From contig CM119268.1 of NCBI GenBank assembly GCA_051294375.1, positions 23,261,762 through 23,325,761 on the forward strand: a DNA stretch of 64,000 nucleotides. The letters are read 5' to 3'. The position numbers and the translations under genes are program-made. The DNA is from Paraspadella gotoi (taxonomy: Eukaryota; Chaetognatha). This document shows, piece after piece, positions 47,395-58,779 of this stretch. The notes under the pieces were generated by a model. The model had not been told where the DNA came from. It did not search any database and saw only the letters and a program-made list of their open reading frames with translations. The first letter of the stretch is position 1; the number at the start of each line of letters is the position of its first letter.

Positions 47395-48178
47395 AAAGAG
47401 AGAGAAACGGAAACGCGAGAGTAACGAAGTAAAACGCCCGTCGTCATAGTAACAGAATATACAATGAAGATAATTCTCTTTTATTCTTTTGTTTACAGTT
47501 GTATTGCCTTTGTTGTCGTTAATGTTATTATTGTTGTTGTTGTCGTTGTTATTGTTGGTGTTGTCGTTGTTGTTGTTTATTGTCGCGATTCATTACTTTC
47601 CTTTTTTCTTCCTTACAGAATCCCTGAATCCCTGCAGTTTCCTGGATTCGTAGACTTAATAATAAATCATACAAAAGAAGTCTCTCTCTCTCTCTNNNNN
47701 NNNNNCTCTCTCTTTCTCTCTCCCTTTCATTCTCTCTCTCTCGTTCTCTCTTTCCCCTTATCAGTTTTGTCATCTTTCCATTATCATCTCTCTCTCTCTC
47801 TATCTCTCTCCCTCTCTATCCGCCTCCATTTCCTCCCGGAAGTAAATCGGGAGCATCTTTCTTTGAGAATCTCATCTCTGACTTCGACTTTTTCGATCAT
47901 CCAATCTCAGTCCTTTGAAGATGACACTGATTGACGTCGAGAAGAGAGAGTGAGAGAGAGAAGAGAGAGAAAAAGAGAGAGATTAAAGAGAGAGTAGAGA
48001 GAGAGAATGAGAGAGAGAGAAAGAAAGATTAGAGAGAGAGAGAGATTAGAGAGAAAGATTAAAGAGAGAGATTAAAGAGAGAGTAGAGAGACAGAATGAG
48101 AGAGATTAGAGAGAGAGAGAGAGATTAGAGAGAGAGATTAAAGAGAGAGATTAAAGAGAGAGTAGAGAGAGAGGGAGA

Positions 48179-48210
<32 letters not shown>

Positions 48211-48637
48211 AAGAGAGATCCCTGTTGCGTCGGAATTCTTGACGTCAGACACGCAAAGTTTTATAAATTTACTACATCGTAGTATTTGTTGTTTTTGTTG
48301 TTGTTGTTGTTGTTAGAATATCAGTATCTTCTTTTTTCTTATCTGACGCAGGCGAAAGATTTTTGTAAAAAATGAAAAAAAAATATTCCTCTGGTTTTTT
48401 GTATATGGGAATAAAATAAGTAAAGAATAGCACCGTAAAGTAAAGATTATATTATATTATAATTACGATCATTTTTGGAAATTTAATGTTTATTCATTTC
48501 GTTACGTCAAGAAATGTGCTTGCGCCAAAACAAAGTAATTTTAGCAAACCGTAATGTAATTTTAATATTAAATATAAATGTTTAGTTGATTAAAAAGAAA
48601 AGCTTTCCGTAAAAAGCTATAACTTTGAACTTGGTAC
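47395..48637. other. gene 2 upstream region (second representation)
   Basis: (GTT)n 47525-47580, (CT)n 47680-47820 with a 10-N gap, (GA)n 47940-48217, CRE-like TGACGTCA at 48240-48247, (GTT)n 48290-48313. No exon found. Confidence 0.55.
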
Positions 48638-48778
48638 AACCAATATAAAATTATCCACTCATTTAATAAATAAGCTATTTCGCCCCTGACTTTGGTGATT
48701 TAAGGCCTCCATCTCTCTTACAAGATAATGAAATAGCAGGTTCCTGCAAGCTTTCACATTATAGTTTATTCACTTTCA
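48638..48778 (+). repeat. dispersed repeat R1
   Basis: Counterpart of 34095-34240. Confidence 0.7.
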
Positions 48779-48966
48779 GAAATGGTATAATATTTCGTTA
48801 GGTGTATATTTAATAATAAATATATAAATATTCGGAACGTTTAATGGCTCCGCGACTTTTTTTTTTCAAATTTTTTATAATTAATTTTTTTTCTATCAAA
48901 ATTAAAAGTCAAACTTTATTTCTTCCAAAATTAATTTTTTTTTATTATGACTCATTGGATTTTGTA

Positions 48967-49068
48967 TCAGGAGTCCTGTCGACGTCGGCAGCCGCCTCCA
49001 TCCCCCGCCGCTGCCGCGGCTGCCGCCGCCGCTGCTATCGCCGCTGCCGTCGGCCGGGTGCTACTCAT
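48967..49068 (-). CDS. candidate Ala-rich N-terminal exon
   Basis: Minus-strand frame MSSTRPTAAAIAAAA...GDGGGCRRRQDS, 33 residues then stop, in the GC island about 2.9 kb upstream of gene 2 exon N and on the same strand. It could be a first coding exon of gene 2, whose start Met is otherwise missing, but I see no firm donor (copy 2A shows GTACGT near the end). It may equally be a non-coding GC-rich promoter. Confidence 0.2.
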   Translation of the reverse strand: MSSTRPTAAAIAAAAAAAAAAGDGGGCRRRQDS

Positions 49069-50951
49069 CTTTGGGTTTGATAAAGCGGCGGATAATAAAT
49101 TGTATGTCGTCGTCATCGTCGTTGTCGTCGTCGTCATTAGCAAAATATTCTTCCTTTTGTTCTTCATGACCCGATTTTCGTCATCCACTGTCGTTGTCGT
49201 CGTCGTCATCTTGTTCATCCTCTTCTTCCTCTTCCTTCTCTTCCTCCTCCTCTCCTTTTCTGCCTCCTCCCCTTCTTCTCCTCCTCCTTTTCCTCCTCCT
49301 CTTCCTCCCCTCTTCCTCTCAAACGATTAAAGATCTTTAGAAAGATAATATTCTCTTTTTCTTCTGCCTCATACATAGATCAATCGACGCCATGAAAAAT
49401 CGGCTCTCTTTTCCGAGAGTATCCCATTTTTTTCAGCTTTCTTTTCCAAGAGTACCGCATTTCTTTTTGGATTTTTTTTTTCAAAAATACCTTATTTATT
49501 ATTTTTCCAAAAAAATATTTTTAATTTTAATATTTAATATTAGAGAAAACAAAGTTTTTTATTTTGTTATAAACAACGATTTTTTGTATTAGACATAGAA
49601 ACAGGACATGTTTCGGCTTTAGTGCAAGCTTTTATCAGTGCTTTTTACATTGTAAATTGTGTTTGTGAAAAATCAATAAAGAAGGAGAGAGAAAAAAAAA
49701 GTCAAGTTTAATGTTTTTAATAAAGGATTGATAGTGGTTAGAGGTGAGAACAGATTTGAGATTAGCCAGATTGAGTGAGTTGTGAAAAGAAATGAAATAT
49801 GGTCAAAGAGAGAGATAGAGAGAGAGAAAGAGAGAGAGACAATTAAATTTGAGCAATGTACAACAAAGATAAAAAGTAAACTTAACTATTAATACTTTAA
49901 AAATAAATAAGTAAAAAATTTAAGCAAAGATTTATTTTAATAAAGTAAGTTTGAAAATTTTTGAAAAATTAAAAGTTGAAAAATTGAAATTGAATTGAAG
50001 GTTAGGGATAGATAAGTGAAAGATAAACTTATAAACCAAAACCTAACCATAATTCTTAACCCTAACCTAATCCTAAACACTAATTAAAACCTTTTTTTTA
50101 AATCCTACCCCAAACTTCTAACTCTAAACGCAAATCCATAACCCAAAACTCTAACCAAGTCCCTAACCTTAATCACTAACTTGATCTCTAACCTAATCCT
50201 TAACTCTCACCCCTAAAATTAAATTAAAAAAAAATTTAATTCCGAATTTTAAATGGAATGGGTCGTTCAAGGAAAATAAAGTCGAAATACCTCTTGTGTC
50301 TTCGGACGGAGGAAAGAGTAAAGTGGCTCGTGCCGATATATTTAATTTCCTCCCTTAAGACATCCGGTATTTCGTCGGTCTCTCATTGGCCTCTCATCAG
50401 CCTCTCGGCAGCTTCTTGTCGGTCCTTTGTCGCCCTCTTGTCAGTATTTCCTCTCTCGGTCGTTTTCATTAACTTTTGGTCCCAAACAAAATGACTCATA
50501 TTTTTTTATAAAAAGAAAATGATATATAAAATATGAAATTTGTTAGTCTACATTTATAGATTTTGTCTATTTTCTTAATTTTAACTTCGGTACATTGATA
50601 TTTTTACCTTGACATCTTTTTAGATATGAGAAAGGGAGAGAGAGAGAGAGAAAGAGAGAGAGAGAAAGAGAGAGAGAGAGGGAGGGAGGGAGGGATGGAG
50701 CATGACCAAGCGTCAACTTCATCGCCTCAATCAGATTCTTCGCTTTTGGGCAGGAAATGGTTGACCTGAGGAGGAGGAGGAGGAAGAGGAGGACTGGGAG
50801 AATAGGAGGAGGAAAAGGAGGAGGAGGAGGAGGAGGAAGAAGAGAAAGAGAATATTGAGACAGGAAAATAAAGTTCGAGATTCAACGTAGAAAAATTAAA
50901 AAGATCTAAATATAGTCAATGTAGTACGAGTAGGCTCTGTCTGTCTTTCCT

Positions 50952-50991
<40 letters not shown>

Positions 50992-51019
50992 TTTCTTTTG
51001 AGATAAATGTCAATGTTTT

Positions 51020-51985
51020 TAGCCGGTTCTTCTTACAGCAGATTCCGGCTCGATAATTTACTTTGTCCGCCCCCTCAATATTGTCGGGAATTTACATATA
51101 TCATGTCAGAACATCGAATTATGATAAATTTTTCAAAAAAATTGATTTCCGTCCGTCCGTCCCCCCTTAGCTTTGAACGCCAATTACTCATGATTGTAAG
51201 GGGCGATTGACTTTAAATTTTGTCTGTGGGTAAAAAAGTGTGTGATTAAGCTGGAAACCAAGTTTCGAAAGAATTGTCCGAGTGGAAATAAGTTTAAATG
51301 GAAAAAAAAATTATTTCACTATTTTAACGCCAATTGCTTATGAGTGGTCAGGGCGATTGACTTTAAATTTTGTATGTGGGTAGGAAAGTGTGTGATTAAG
51401 CTGGAAATCATGTTTTGATGGAATCGTCTGAGTGGAAATGAATTTAAATGGAAAAAACAAAAAACCTGTTTTACTAATTGATTTTGCTTCTTTCTTTTTT
51501 TATATTAAATGTAAATGCAAGATGTATTAATTAATAAATAATTATTCAGTCAATTATTCAATCAATTAATTAATCAATCAATCAATTTTTTTATCTATTA
51601 ATTAATTAATCAATCAATCAATTTATTTATCAATTTATTAACTATTCAATCAATAAATCAATCAGTCACATAAGTAAATCAATTAATCGTTATCGGCATT
51701 GTTGTTGTCATNNNNNNNNNNATAAATCAATCAGTCACGTAAGTAAATCAATTAATCGTTATTGGCATTGTTGTTGTCATCTCCATCATCGTCGTTGCTT
51801 TTGTCGTGGTCAATGACGAAAAGACCTAAAACAAACCTGTCGGATCAAATCAATTCATTAATTAATTTACTAATATTAAATTAAATTTGATTATTAATTA
51901 ATCAATTAATTAATAATTAATTATTTAATTAATTATAATGATCGTTGGCAGATCCGGCATTGTTTGCTCAAACTTGTTTAGTTGC
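51020..51985 (+). repeat. dispersed repeat R2 with duplicated flanks around a gap
   Basis: R2 member. 51653-51711 and 51722-51780 are near-identical copies either side of the 10-N gap, i.e. an unmerged overlap. Confidence 0.75.
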
Positions 51986-52229
51986 GCTTTTGTCTACCAA
52001 TGATTTTCCCTTTTGTGCAAAACAACGCCGCCAGGCGGACAAAAAAAACTTTCCTCTTTTTATCCACCTCCTCCTCCTCCTCCTCGCGAAGATATTTCAA
52101 AACACAAACAAACAAACAGTAAACAAAGAATCAGAAAAAGCGATAGAGAGAGTGAGAGAGAAATGTTTTTTTCTTTTTATTTCGCACAAACACAAACAAA
52201 GGAGACGGAAGAACAATTCGAGAATAAAG

Positions 52230-52590
52230 CGGAAAGGAGGGCGATGGGTAGGGAGAGAGAGAGAGGGAGAGATAAAGAGGGAGAGAGGGAAGGGAGAGAG
52301 GGAGAAGGGGAGGAAAAGGGAGAGAGGGAAGGGAAGATGGAGAAGGAGAGGGAGAGATGAGAGAGGGAGAAGTGGGGAAGGGAGAGAGGGAGAACCGGAG
52401 GTAGAGGAAGAGAGAGAAGGGGGTGAGGGGAGAAGAGTGATAAAGAGGTCGAGAGGAGGTAGAAGGGGAGGGAGAGAGGAAAAAGAGAGAATGGGAGGGA
52501 AAGAAGAGAGAGAGAGAAGGGGAGGGAGAGGGAGGGAGAGAGGGAGGAAGGGAGGAAAAAGAGAGAGCGGAAAGGAAGGGAGGGGGAGAT
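52230..52590 (+). repeat. GA-rich purine tract
   Basis: Counterpart of 37680-38080. Confidence 0.85.
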
Positions 52591-53216
52591 GTCACAAACA
52601 TTTAAAAGTTTATGAACAAAATAAATAACTTTGCTAAATTTAAAATTACATTCCTGTTGAAAGTTTAGGACTTAAATTTTTAAACCAAAGTTTTCTCCAA
52701 AAAAATAAACAAATGATATTAAATGTTTGGAGTTGAAGTTGAAATCCTTCACCAAATGAATTTCTTGCAGTCAACATTGAAATTACTTTCACAACTCAGT
52801 CGTAATGAATTTTGAAACAAAGACGAGGGCAACAGAATTCTAGGCCTGAAAATCCTGCCCCTGGTGGAGATTTTAAAAAACAAACAAGAACTGTGACAAA
52901 CATTAATTTGTTTATTCATTCAGATTTACTCAATTCAAATTCAAATTCATTCATTCATTCAAATTAATTTTAATTATTTGATTCATTGTTTCATTGATTC
53001 ATTCTTTCATTATATATTTATTCATTCTTTTAATCATTCTTCCTTCATTCATTTTATTCAATTTATTGACGAAAAAACATTTAAATTAAAAAAAAAAATT
53101 TCATTGTATTATTACTTTTTATACTCATTAAGACTAGTTCCTTGTATTTCTACTTCTCTCTTGATAATTCTCTCCTTCCCTTCTTTTCCTTCCTCCTCCT
53201 TCTCCTCCTCCTCTCC

Positions 53217-53465
53217 TCATGCCTTTCTCTTCCTATGCATCTTCGCGCTCAAGATACAGATGGCGAGCAGGTGCAGGCCCAAAGCGATGGCAGCCATGGC
53301 GAGAAAGTTCCTCATCACGTGACTCGGCTGAAAGTCGAAGCTGCGGAGAACGTCTTTGCCCTGGACGAAGTTGCTGCAGGAGTGAGAGTTGCTGGGGTGA
53401 GCGATGCTGTAGCAGTTGACGTCGAGGCTGGAGCGGATGCCGTCCATAATCAAGTGGATCTCCGC
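53217..53465 (-). CDS. gene 2 copy 2C exon K (C-terminus)
   Basis: 249 nt including [65 protein letters not shown], tail [10 protein letters not shown]. Acceptor tctctag|GCGGAG, phase 0. Confidence 0.9.
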   Translation of the reverse strand, partial: AEIHLIMDGIRSSLDVNCYSIAHPSNSHSCSNFVQGKDVLRSFDFQPSHVMRNFLAMAAIALGLHLLAICILSAKMHRKRKA

Positions 53466-56400
53466 CTAGAGAATGAATTGCAGCCTGTGGTTTCATTTCT
53501 GATGAGATTGATTTTTTTTAATCTCATTTACATATTATAGCCATTGAGGTTATTTCTCATGTCTTTTGATACGATTTTTATAGAAATATTATTATACTAT
53601 TTTAGGGATACTTATAATTCAAATCTTATTTAGCTATGAAATTAGTTCAGCCATTTTAAAAATCATCCATTCATTTAATAAATAAGCTATCTTGCCCATG
53701 ACTTTGGACAAGCTTTGGCCTCCATCCCGTGTGGGAGGAATTCCATGTGGAAGGAATCCCCATCCCTCTTTTCCGCTGACCCTGCTTTTGCCTTTTTCCT
53801 TCATGAATCCCCTTCTCATTCTTTGAAAGAATGTTCCCTCTTTTTTTTAACCTAATTCTTTCCTTTTCTCCCGATTCTTCCATGTTTCCCTCTCACCTGA
53901 ATCCTCCCCTTTTTCTCTCTCACCTGAATCCTCCCCTTTTTCTCTCTCACCTGAATCCTCCCCTTTTTCTCTCTCACCTGAATCTTCCTCTTTGCCACTG
54001 CCGTCCCTGCCTTGGCCTTCTCCGCCTCCAATCCTTCCACCTTCATGAATCCTCGCCTCATCCCGCGAATCTCCTCTTTGCTTCCGGGTTTGCAAGGAGC
54101 GTCAAGTCCATTGTAAACGGCAACCATCTCAGTCTCGAGGGCATAGTAGTAGAATGAGAGGTACTGGAGTGGGAGGGGAGAGAGGAAATGAAGGAAAGGG
54201 GGAGAAAAAGGTAGAAGAAGGAGAGATACTTTGATGAAGGAAGGAATTAAGGGAGGGGGAAGTATTTAAAAAGAAATTTGGGAGAAAAGACGGAATAGGT
54301 AAAGATGCTGAGAGGAAAGAAGGAAACTATAATAATATAAATTTTGAAGCAGGAAACAAAGGGGTATTATTAAAAAAGAATTTAAGGCACTATGAAATGG
54401 CAAAATTATGAAAAGAGGATAAAGATTCAGAAGAAGCCTAATTTGGGGATAAAGACCAAAAAGAGACACATCCACCTGAAACATGATGAAGTAAGTAGGA
54501 ATGTCTTTGACGACAATGAGGAATCCACTGAAGAGGAAGACGAGAGAAACAATTGGAGACACAAGCGTAGTCGCTACTCGGAAGGAGTTGGTCAGACTCG
54601 AAGCGAAGAAACCCAATGCAGTGCCGAGCAATGTAAGCATGAGAGTTATGGCAAGGATCATTGGGTAGACCGAGGCGTTGTCTATCCCTGCACTCTAGGG
54701 GAAAAGGGAAGGGTGAAAGTGGGAAGAGGAACTTGGTTTAATGTTAGAGACAAATAGACTGAGAAAAGATCTTATCAACATCAACACAACTGGAGAAACT
54801 TGGATCAAGTTATAACTTTTGAAGAATCTTCAATTACTTGTGGTCGTCCATCGGGATGACTGAACACCATCCAGTAAATGATGTTGACCACAATGAGCAG
54901 AGTAATAACTGTCTCAATAGTGAAGAAGAGACAGACGGACTAGACAGGGATGTTGTAACGCCGCTTAAGTAGTCTCTAAGGAATGAAAATACAGTGACAA
55001 ATTATCTATAAGATAATAAAGTACAGAAGCTTGCTAGCTTCCAGTGTAGTACAAAATAAATATAAAATTTTGAATATGTCATATACATCAATATGTTAAA
55101 TATTATAACCTGGTGAGTATGTTTATGTTCTCTGGGATAATGAGGATTAGAAGCATGACGGTGCTCATAGTCACAAAGATATCAATTGCAAATAGGACAC
55201 CAGGGACACTCATCAATGTCCCCATCTGGCGAAAGTCGAGTTGGAACCACGTGATGCCGATGATGAGACTCATGACTGCAGATGGAATAGAATTGCAATA
55301 AATTGGTCATTGGTGTTACAATGAAGCGTAGTGCTTTTTAATTCCAGTTAAAAACTAGCAAAATGAAAATCGTTCAGTTAAAAATCGAAATTTGGAAGTT
55401 TATAGAGAGGAGCTTAAACTAGGAGTTATTGAATTCCTCATAAAAGCCAAGCTAAGTGAGACTAACCCAAATTGACTCACAAAAGGACATGATCACGCGA
55501 AGGATGGCTGCTTGCGGTCCGCGAATCAACTCCAATGATTCGCGCCAGAAAATGTTTTCCATCTGTGAGATTCAAGTTTAAATCATGAACAGACTTAGAC
55601 TATCGTCAAACAAGTTCAGTGGTTGCGCCACAGCGTCTCTCTCAAGTGCACACATTATGATCTAACTTAAATTGATCTAACTAGCATTGATCAAACTTGA
55701 ATTGATCAAACTTGAATTGAGCAAACTTGAATTGATCAAACTTGAATTGATCTAACTTGAATTGATCTAACTTGTATTGATCTAACTTGAATTGATCTAA
55801 CCTGCCTCCAAAAAAGACAAAACTTTTCGTTACATGTTAACCGAAACTTCTTCTCATCGAAAGGACTAAATCCTGGGCGTTCAATTTGCTCTGAAATTTT
55901 CTGAAAGTTCAGCATTTGTGAATTAGTTTCTATTCACACTAATAGTTTGTAATAGAATTATTTAGTTTTATGTTTAACTTTTTCCTAGTTTTCACCACCT
56001 GCTTAATCATTTCATTCTCTTGACTGTTTTCAAATGCTTCAGACAGTTTCTTCAATCTATCCCGACATTGTTTTTCTTGGCCAGGGATAATGGCCAGAGT
56101 GAAGTTGTAGTGATCGACTGGGTTGTAGGAAGGAGGGCACGGAAAACCAGCTCGCTTGAACAAGGCCAAACAGTCTTTAGCTGTTCCAATAAATATGCAT
56201 CTTCCCTCGCCCATGATACAGATCTGTGACGTTAGGTCCAAGTTCTTGAATAGTTTTCAAAGCAGCAGGCAATTTTAAACAAACCTGATCAAAAAGCTGA
56301 AAGATCTCTGAGCTGGGCTGGTGAATGGTGCAGAGAATCGTTCTTCCTGTCTCAGCATAATTCTTCAAAATGTCCACAAGGGATCTCGCCATGAACGAGT

Positions 56401-58163
56401 CCAAACCGGTCGTCGGTTCATCGCAAAAAATTAATGTAGGTTTCGAAAGGATCTCCGTGGCAAAGGCCAGTCTCTTTGCCTCCCCGCCTGAGATTCCTGG
56501 CAAATAAAAACTATTCTAAACTAAATTAATTTCAAAACATATTCGTCAATTTTTCATATAACTCGCACCCAAGTTAACCATTCACATTCTTTGAGGCCTT
56601 AGGCCCCAACTGCGACCTCGATTAAACCTCAGCCTTTCACAGAGCACTGAGCTTTACATTCAGGCATTCAGACTTATTCAGTCACACAATTTGATTCACA
56701 TTATCGCACACCACATTCGAGTTCACCCTTAAACATTCCCGGTTTTCCAATCTTCACGTCTTCACACTTCTTCAGTCCCAATTGATTCAGGACCGTCTCC
56801 ACGCGTGCCTTCCGCTCTTTTTGCTTCGCCTTCTTCATCCGCAAGTTGCGTGGAATGTGAGATGTTCCTTGACCTTGAGTCCGCCCATAAAGATGTCATC
56901 TTGTTGCACGAACACCGAGCTTCTGCTCATACATTTCTGGTCCACTGGGAAGAAAGGGCACAGTGTTTAGGCGTTTATGGTTCCAGTCGAAACTAAATTG
57001 ATTCATAACAATTTTTATTTTTGTTCACAGAATTAATAGAAAATTCGCGCAAAATGTTATTGTTTTCTTTCTTTTTCACAATCTTGTATTTCAAAATTAA
57101 TTCATTAATTAATCCATTTGTGTTACTGGAAATATGCACACCTGTAACCACATGGTTAGGATTAAAGATAAGGTGATGGATTAGGTTAGGGATTAGGGTT
57201 ACGGATTAGAGACTCAGGGTTATGGTTAGGGATTCAGGTTAGAGATTAAAAGTGAGGGGTTTGTGTTTAAGAGAGCATCAAAGATATATAAATTAGGTTA
57301 AGGAATTAAAGAAGAGAAAGGGGACGTTTTTGGAAAAGAGAGCATTGAAGTTTTTACTCACCCGTATGTCCATTAAGCATGACCTTTCCTTCCACCGTGA
57401 GTCCTGTTCGGTTCCGGAAATTCAGGATGTTGAGCAGAGTCGTTTTTCCGGCGCCGGATGCTCCTATCATGGCCATGAGGCTGCAAGGTGACGCGATTCC
57501 ATCGACGCTGAAAAGAATTCTCTTTCCAGGGATTCGACCGCAACCTGAAGCAAAGGGGGGTGGAAATTATGGAGGCAACAATGTCAACTACAACAATAAC
57601 AACTTTGATAAAAACCACAACAAAACATCAATAATAACAAGGACAACAACAATCAAAACACAATTAAAACAACACTGGAACAATGATGACTAAAATAATG
57701 ACAACGAGAACGATTACATTGAACAATAATGAGGACCACAAATAACAACAATGAGGACAACAAATACACAAATGATAAAGAATACAACACTGGCTACGAT
57801 AGAAAGAACAACAAGGACAACAAAAACAATAATGTTAACAGCAAAATGATAACAATAACACGATGACAAAAATTAAAATGACGACGAAAATAAGAACAAA
57901 AACAAAAAATAATTATAAAATGACAATAATAATAACATAATAAAAACAAGAACAAAGAGCACAACAAAAACAATGATGGTATAATGAGATGACAAAAACT
58001 AAAATGACAATGACGACAAACAAAAACCTTTAGGTTCGTCGATACTTCAATTCCTTTCCAGGTCAAAGTCAGTCGATCTTCCTCTGGGATGAAGTCGTTA
58101 TCATTTCCCGACACTTTTGCCAACGCAGTATCTTCATTCTTGTTGATGTTGACCGATGAATGG
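53217..58163 (-). CDS. white-family ABCG half-transporter, gene 2 copy 2C (complete set of exons)
   Basis: Best gene model in the window, about 700 residues (Drosophila white is just under 700). Exons: N 58028-58163, A 57362-57544, B 56727-56944, C 56285-56496, D 55999-56223, E 55802-55900, F 55481-55562, H 55110-55275, H' 54838-54975, I 54476-54694, J 53978-54163, K 53217-53465. The order NBD then TMD defines the ABCG subfamily; NPxDHY/LAIIPG and the C-terminal Cys loop place it with white/scarlet/brown. Remaining defects: one missing base each in N and B, and a small deletion with an in-frame TAG in H', any of which may be error or true decay. The other nine exons are open with matching phases. 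It would work as a dimer in a membrane; the substrate is unknown. No start Met is found upstream of N. Confidence 0.88.
53655..53800 (+). repeat. R1 fragment and single GGGAGGAATTCC motif, intron J-K
   Basis: R1 5' part is followed by CCGTGTGGGAGGAATTCC. That motif is the reverse complement of the unit of the minisatellite at 60795-61025. Confidence 0.65.
53884..53992 (-). repeat. 27-bp tandem of the exon J splice donor (4 donors, 2C)
   Basis: Four GATTCAG|GTGAGAGAG sites on the gene strand, 27 nt apart. The frame continues open as repeats of VREKKGRIQ past each donor. Confidence 0.9.
53978..54163 (-). CDS. gene 2 copy 2C exon J
   Basis: 186 nt, open. [60 protein letters not shown]. The low end given is the first donor of the tandem array; use of later donors would extend it by 27 nt steps. 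Confidence 0.88.
54476..54694 (-). CDS. gene 2 copy 2C exon I (TM helices)
   Basis: 219 nt, 73 codons, open, phase 0. [60 protein letters not shown], ending MFQ. The FxxSGFLI..D.P.YF block is the usual TM5-loop signature of ABCG membrane domains. Confidence 0.9.
54838..54975 (-). CDS. gene 2 copy 2C exon H'
   Basis: Begins RDY.KRRYNIP, ends [34 protein letters not shown] is the hydrophobic core. Relative to 2B it has lost one base and about eight more, creating an in-frame TAG after NIPV. Donor CCACAA|GTAATTG. Confidence 0.7.
55110..55275 (-). CDS. gene 2 copy 2C exon H (TM2-TM3)
   Basis: 166 nt, open. [52 protein letters not shown]; the next exon supplies RDY (family LREY). Acceptor tctgcag|TCATGAG, donor ACCAG|GTTATA. 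Confidence 0.88.
55481..55562 (-). CDS. gene 2 copy 2C exon F (pre-TM1)
   Basis: 82 nt, open: [27 protein letters not shown]. Same length and phase as gene 1 exon F. Acceptor tctcacag|ATGG, donor TTTT|GTGAGTC. Confidence 0.85.
55673..55801 (-). repeat. 15-bp tandem beginning at the exon E donor
   Basis: About nine units of GTTAGATCAATTCAA on the gene strand directly after exon E (...GGCAG). The first four units keep GTTAGATC, later ones change to GTTTGATC. In frame it reads VRSIQ repeats. In 2A and 2B this array hosts the TA-site MITE. Confidence 0.88.
55802..55900 (-). CDS. gene 2 copy 2C exon E
   Basis: 99 nt, 33 codons, open, phase 0: [20 protein letters not shown] then [13 protein letters not shown]. 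Exactly the length and phase of gene 1 exon E, which supports both. Acceptor ctttcag|AAAATT, donor AGGCAG|GTTAGATC. Confidence 0.8.
55999..56223 (-). CDS. gene 2 copy 2C exon D (linker)
   Basis: 225 nt, open. [55 protein letters not shown], ends MIKQ. Intron C-D is only about 61 nt. NPVDHY replaces the usual NPADHY. Confidence 0.9.
56285..56496 (-). CDS. gene 2 copy 2C exon C (signature, Walker B, H-loop)
   Basis: 212 nt, open. [64 protein letters not shown]. Catalytic Glu of Walker B and His of the H-loop present. Acceptor tgccag|GAATCTC, donor GATCAG|GTTTGT. Confidence 0.95.
56727..56944 (-). CDS. gene 2 copy 2C exon B (Q-loop)
   Basis: [33 protein letters not shown]; then one missing base near residue 37 moves [15 protein letters not shown] into another frame; ends [13 protein letters not shown]. 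218 nt instead of 219. Acceptor cttcccag|TGGACC, donor AAGG|GTGAAC. Confidence 0.85.
57362..57544 (-). CDS. gene 2 copy 2C exon A (Walker A)
   Basis: 183 nt, open. [60 protein letters not shown]. Acceptor ttcag|GTTGCGG, donor ACGG|GTGAGT. Confidence 0.94.
58028..58163 (-). CDS. gene 2 copy 2C exon N
   Basis: [40 protein letters not shown], then N-L-K because one base is missing against 2B (KPKG). Donor CTAAAG|GTTTTTG. Confidence 0.75.
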
Positions 58164-58779
58164 CTAAAGACGAAATAGGTGAGGAATTGGGTTAGAGTGA
58201 GAGAGGGTCAGGTATATACAGCGGGCAATGACCCTGGTTCACACAAAACATTATTTGAAATATCATTGCAAGAGATCAATCTCACCAAAATCCCAAAAGG
58301 ATCAGAGGATCGGGAATGATAGGGAAGCCAGGTACTCTGAGCAGGGATGTGGAGCCGACCTAATTTTGTCTCGGCTCCAGCTCCGGCTCCAGCTCCAGGA
58401 CAAAATTTTTTCAGGCTCCAGCTCCGGCTCCCAGCAAAAATTTTTTTGGCTCTGGCTCCAGCTCGGGCTCCAGCAAAAATTTTTACTCAGCTCCGGCTCA
58501 TATTACTATGTATATAATTAAAATTTAAGAAAATAAATATTCATATTATATTCTTTAAACTATATAATTTATATTTTGAATATATTTAATATTTATTTTA
58601 TATTATATAATATATTTTAATTTTAAAAAATATATTTATATAATTAAAATTATTTTAAAAAATATTAAAATAACAAGAAAAATATTTTTTTTATTTTTTA
58701 ATGACATCCTCATTATTTGGTAAATTAACAGGGAATTACATTTAGCATTTTTGTTATGGTGATTTTACTTAAAACTCAG

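Noticed and set aside
48947-49330. Plus-strand protein with poly-Ala, poly-Val and Leu/Phe stretches
   Set aside because: Built from GCC, GTC and CTC trinucleotide repeats; no conserved domain and no splice context on that strand.
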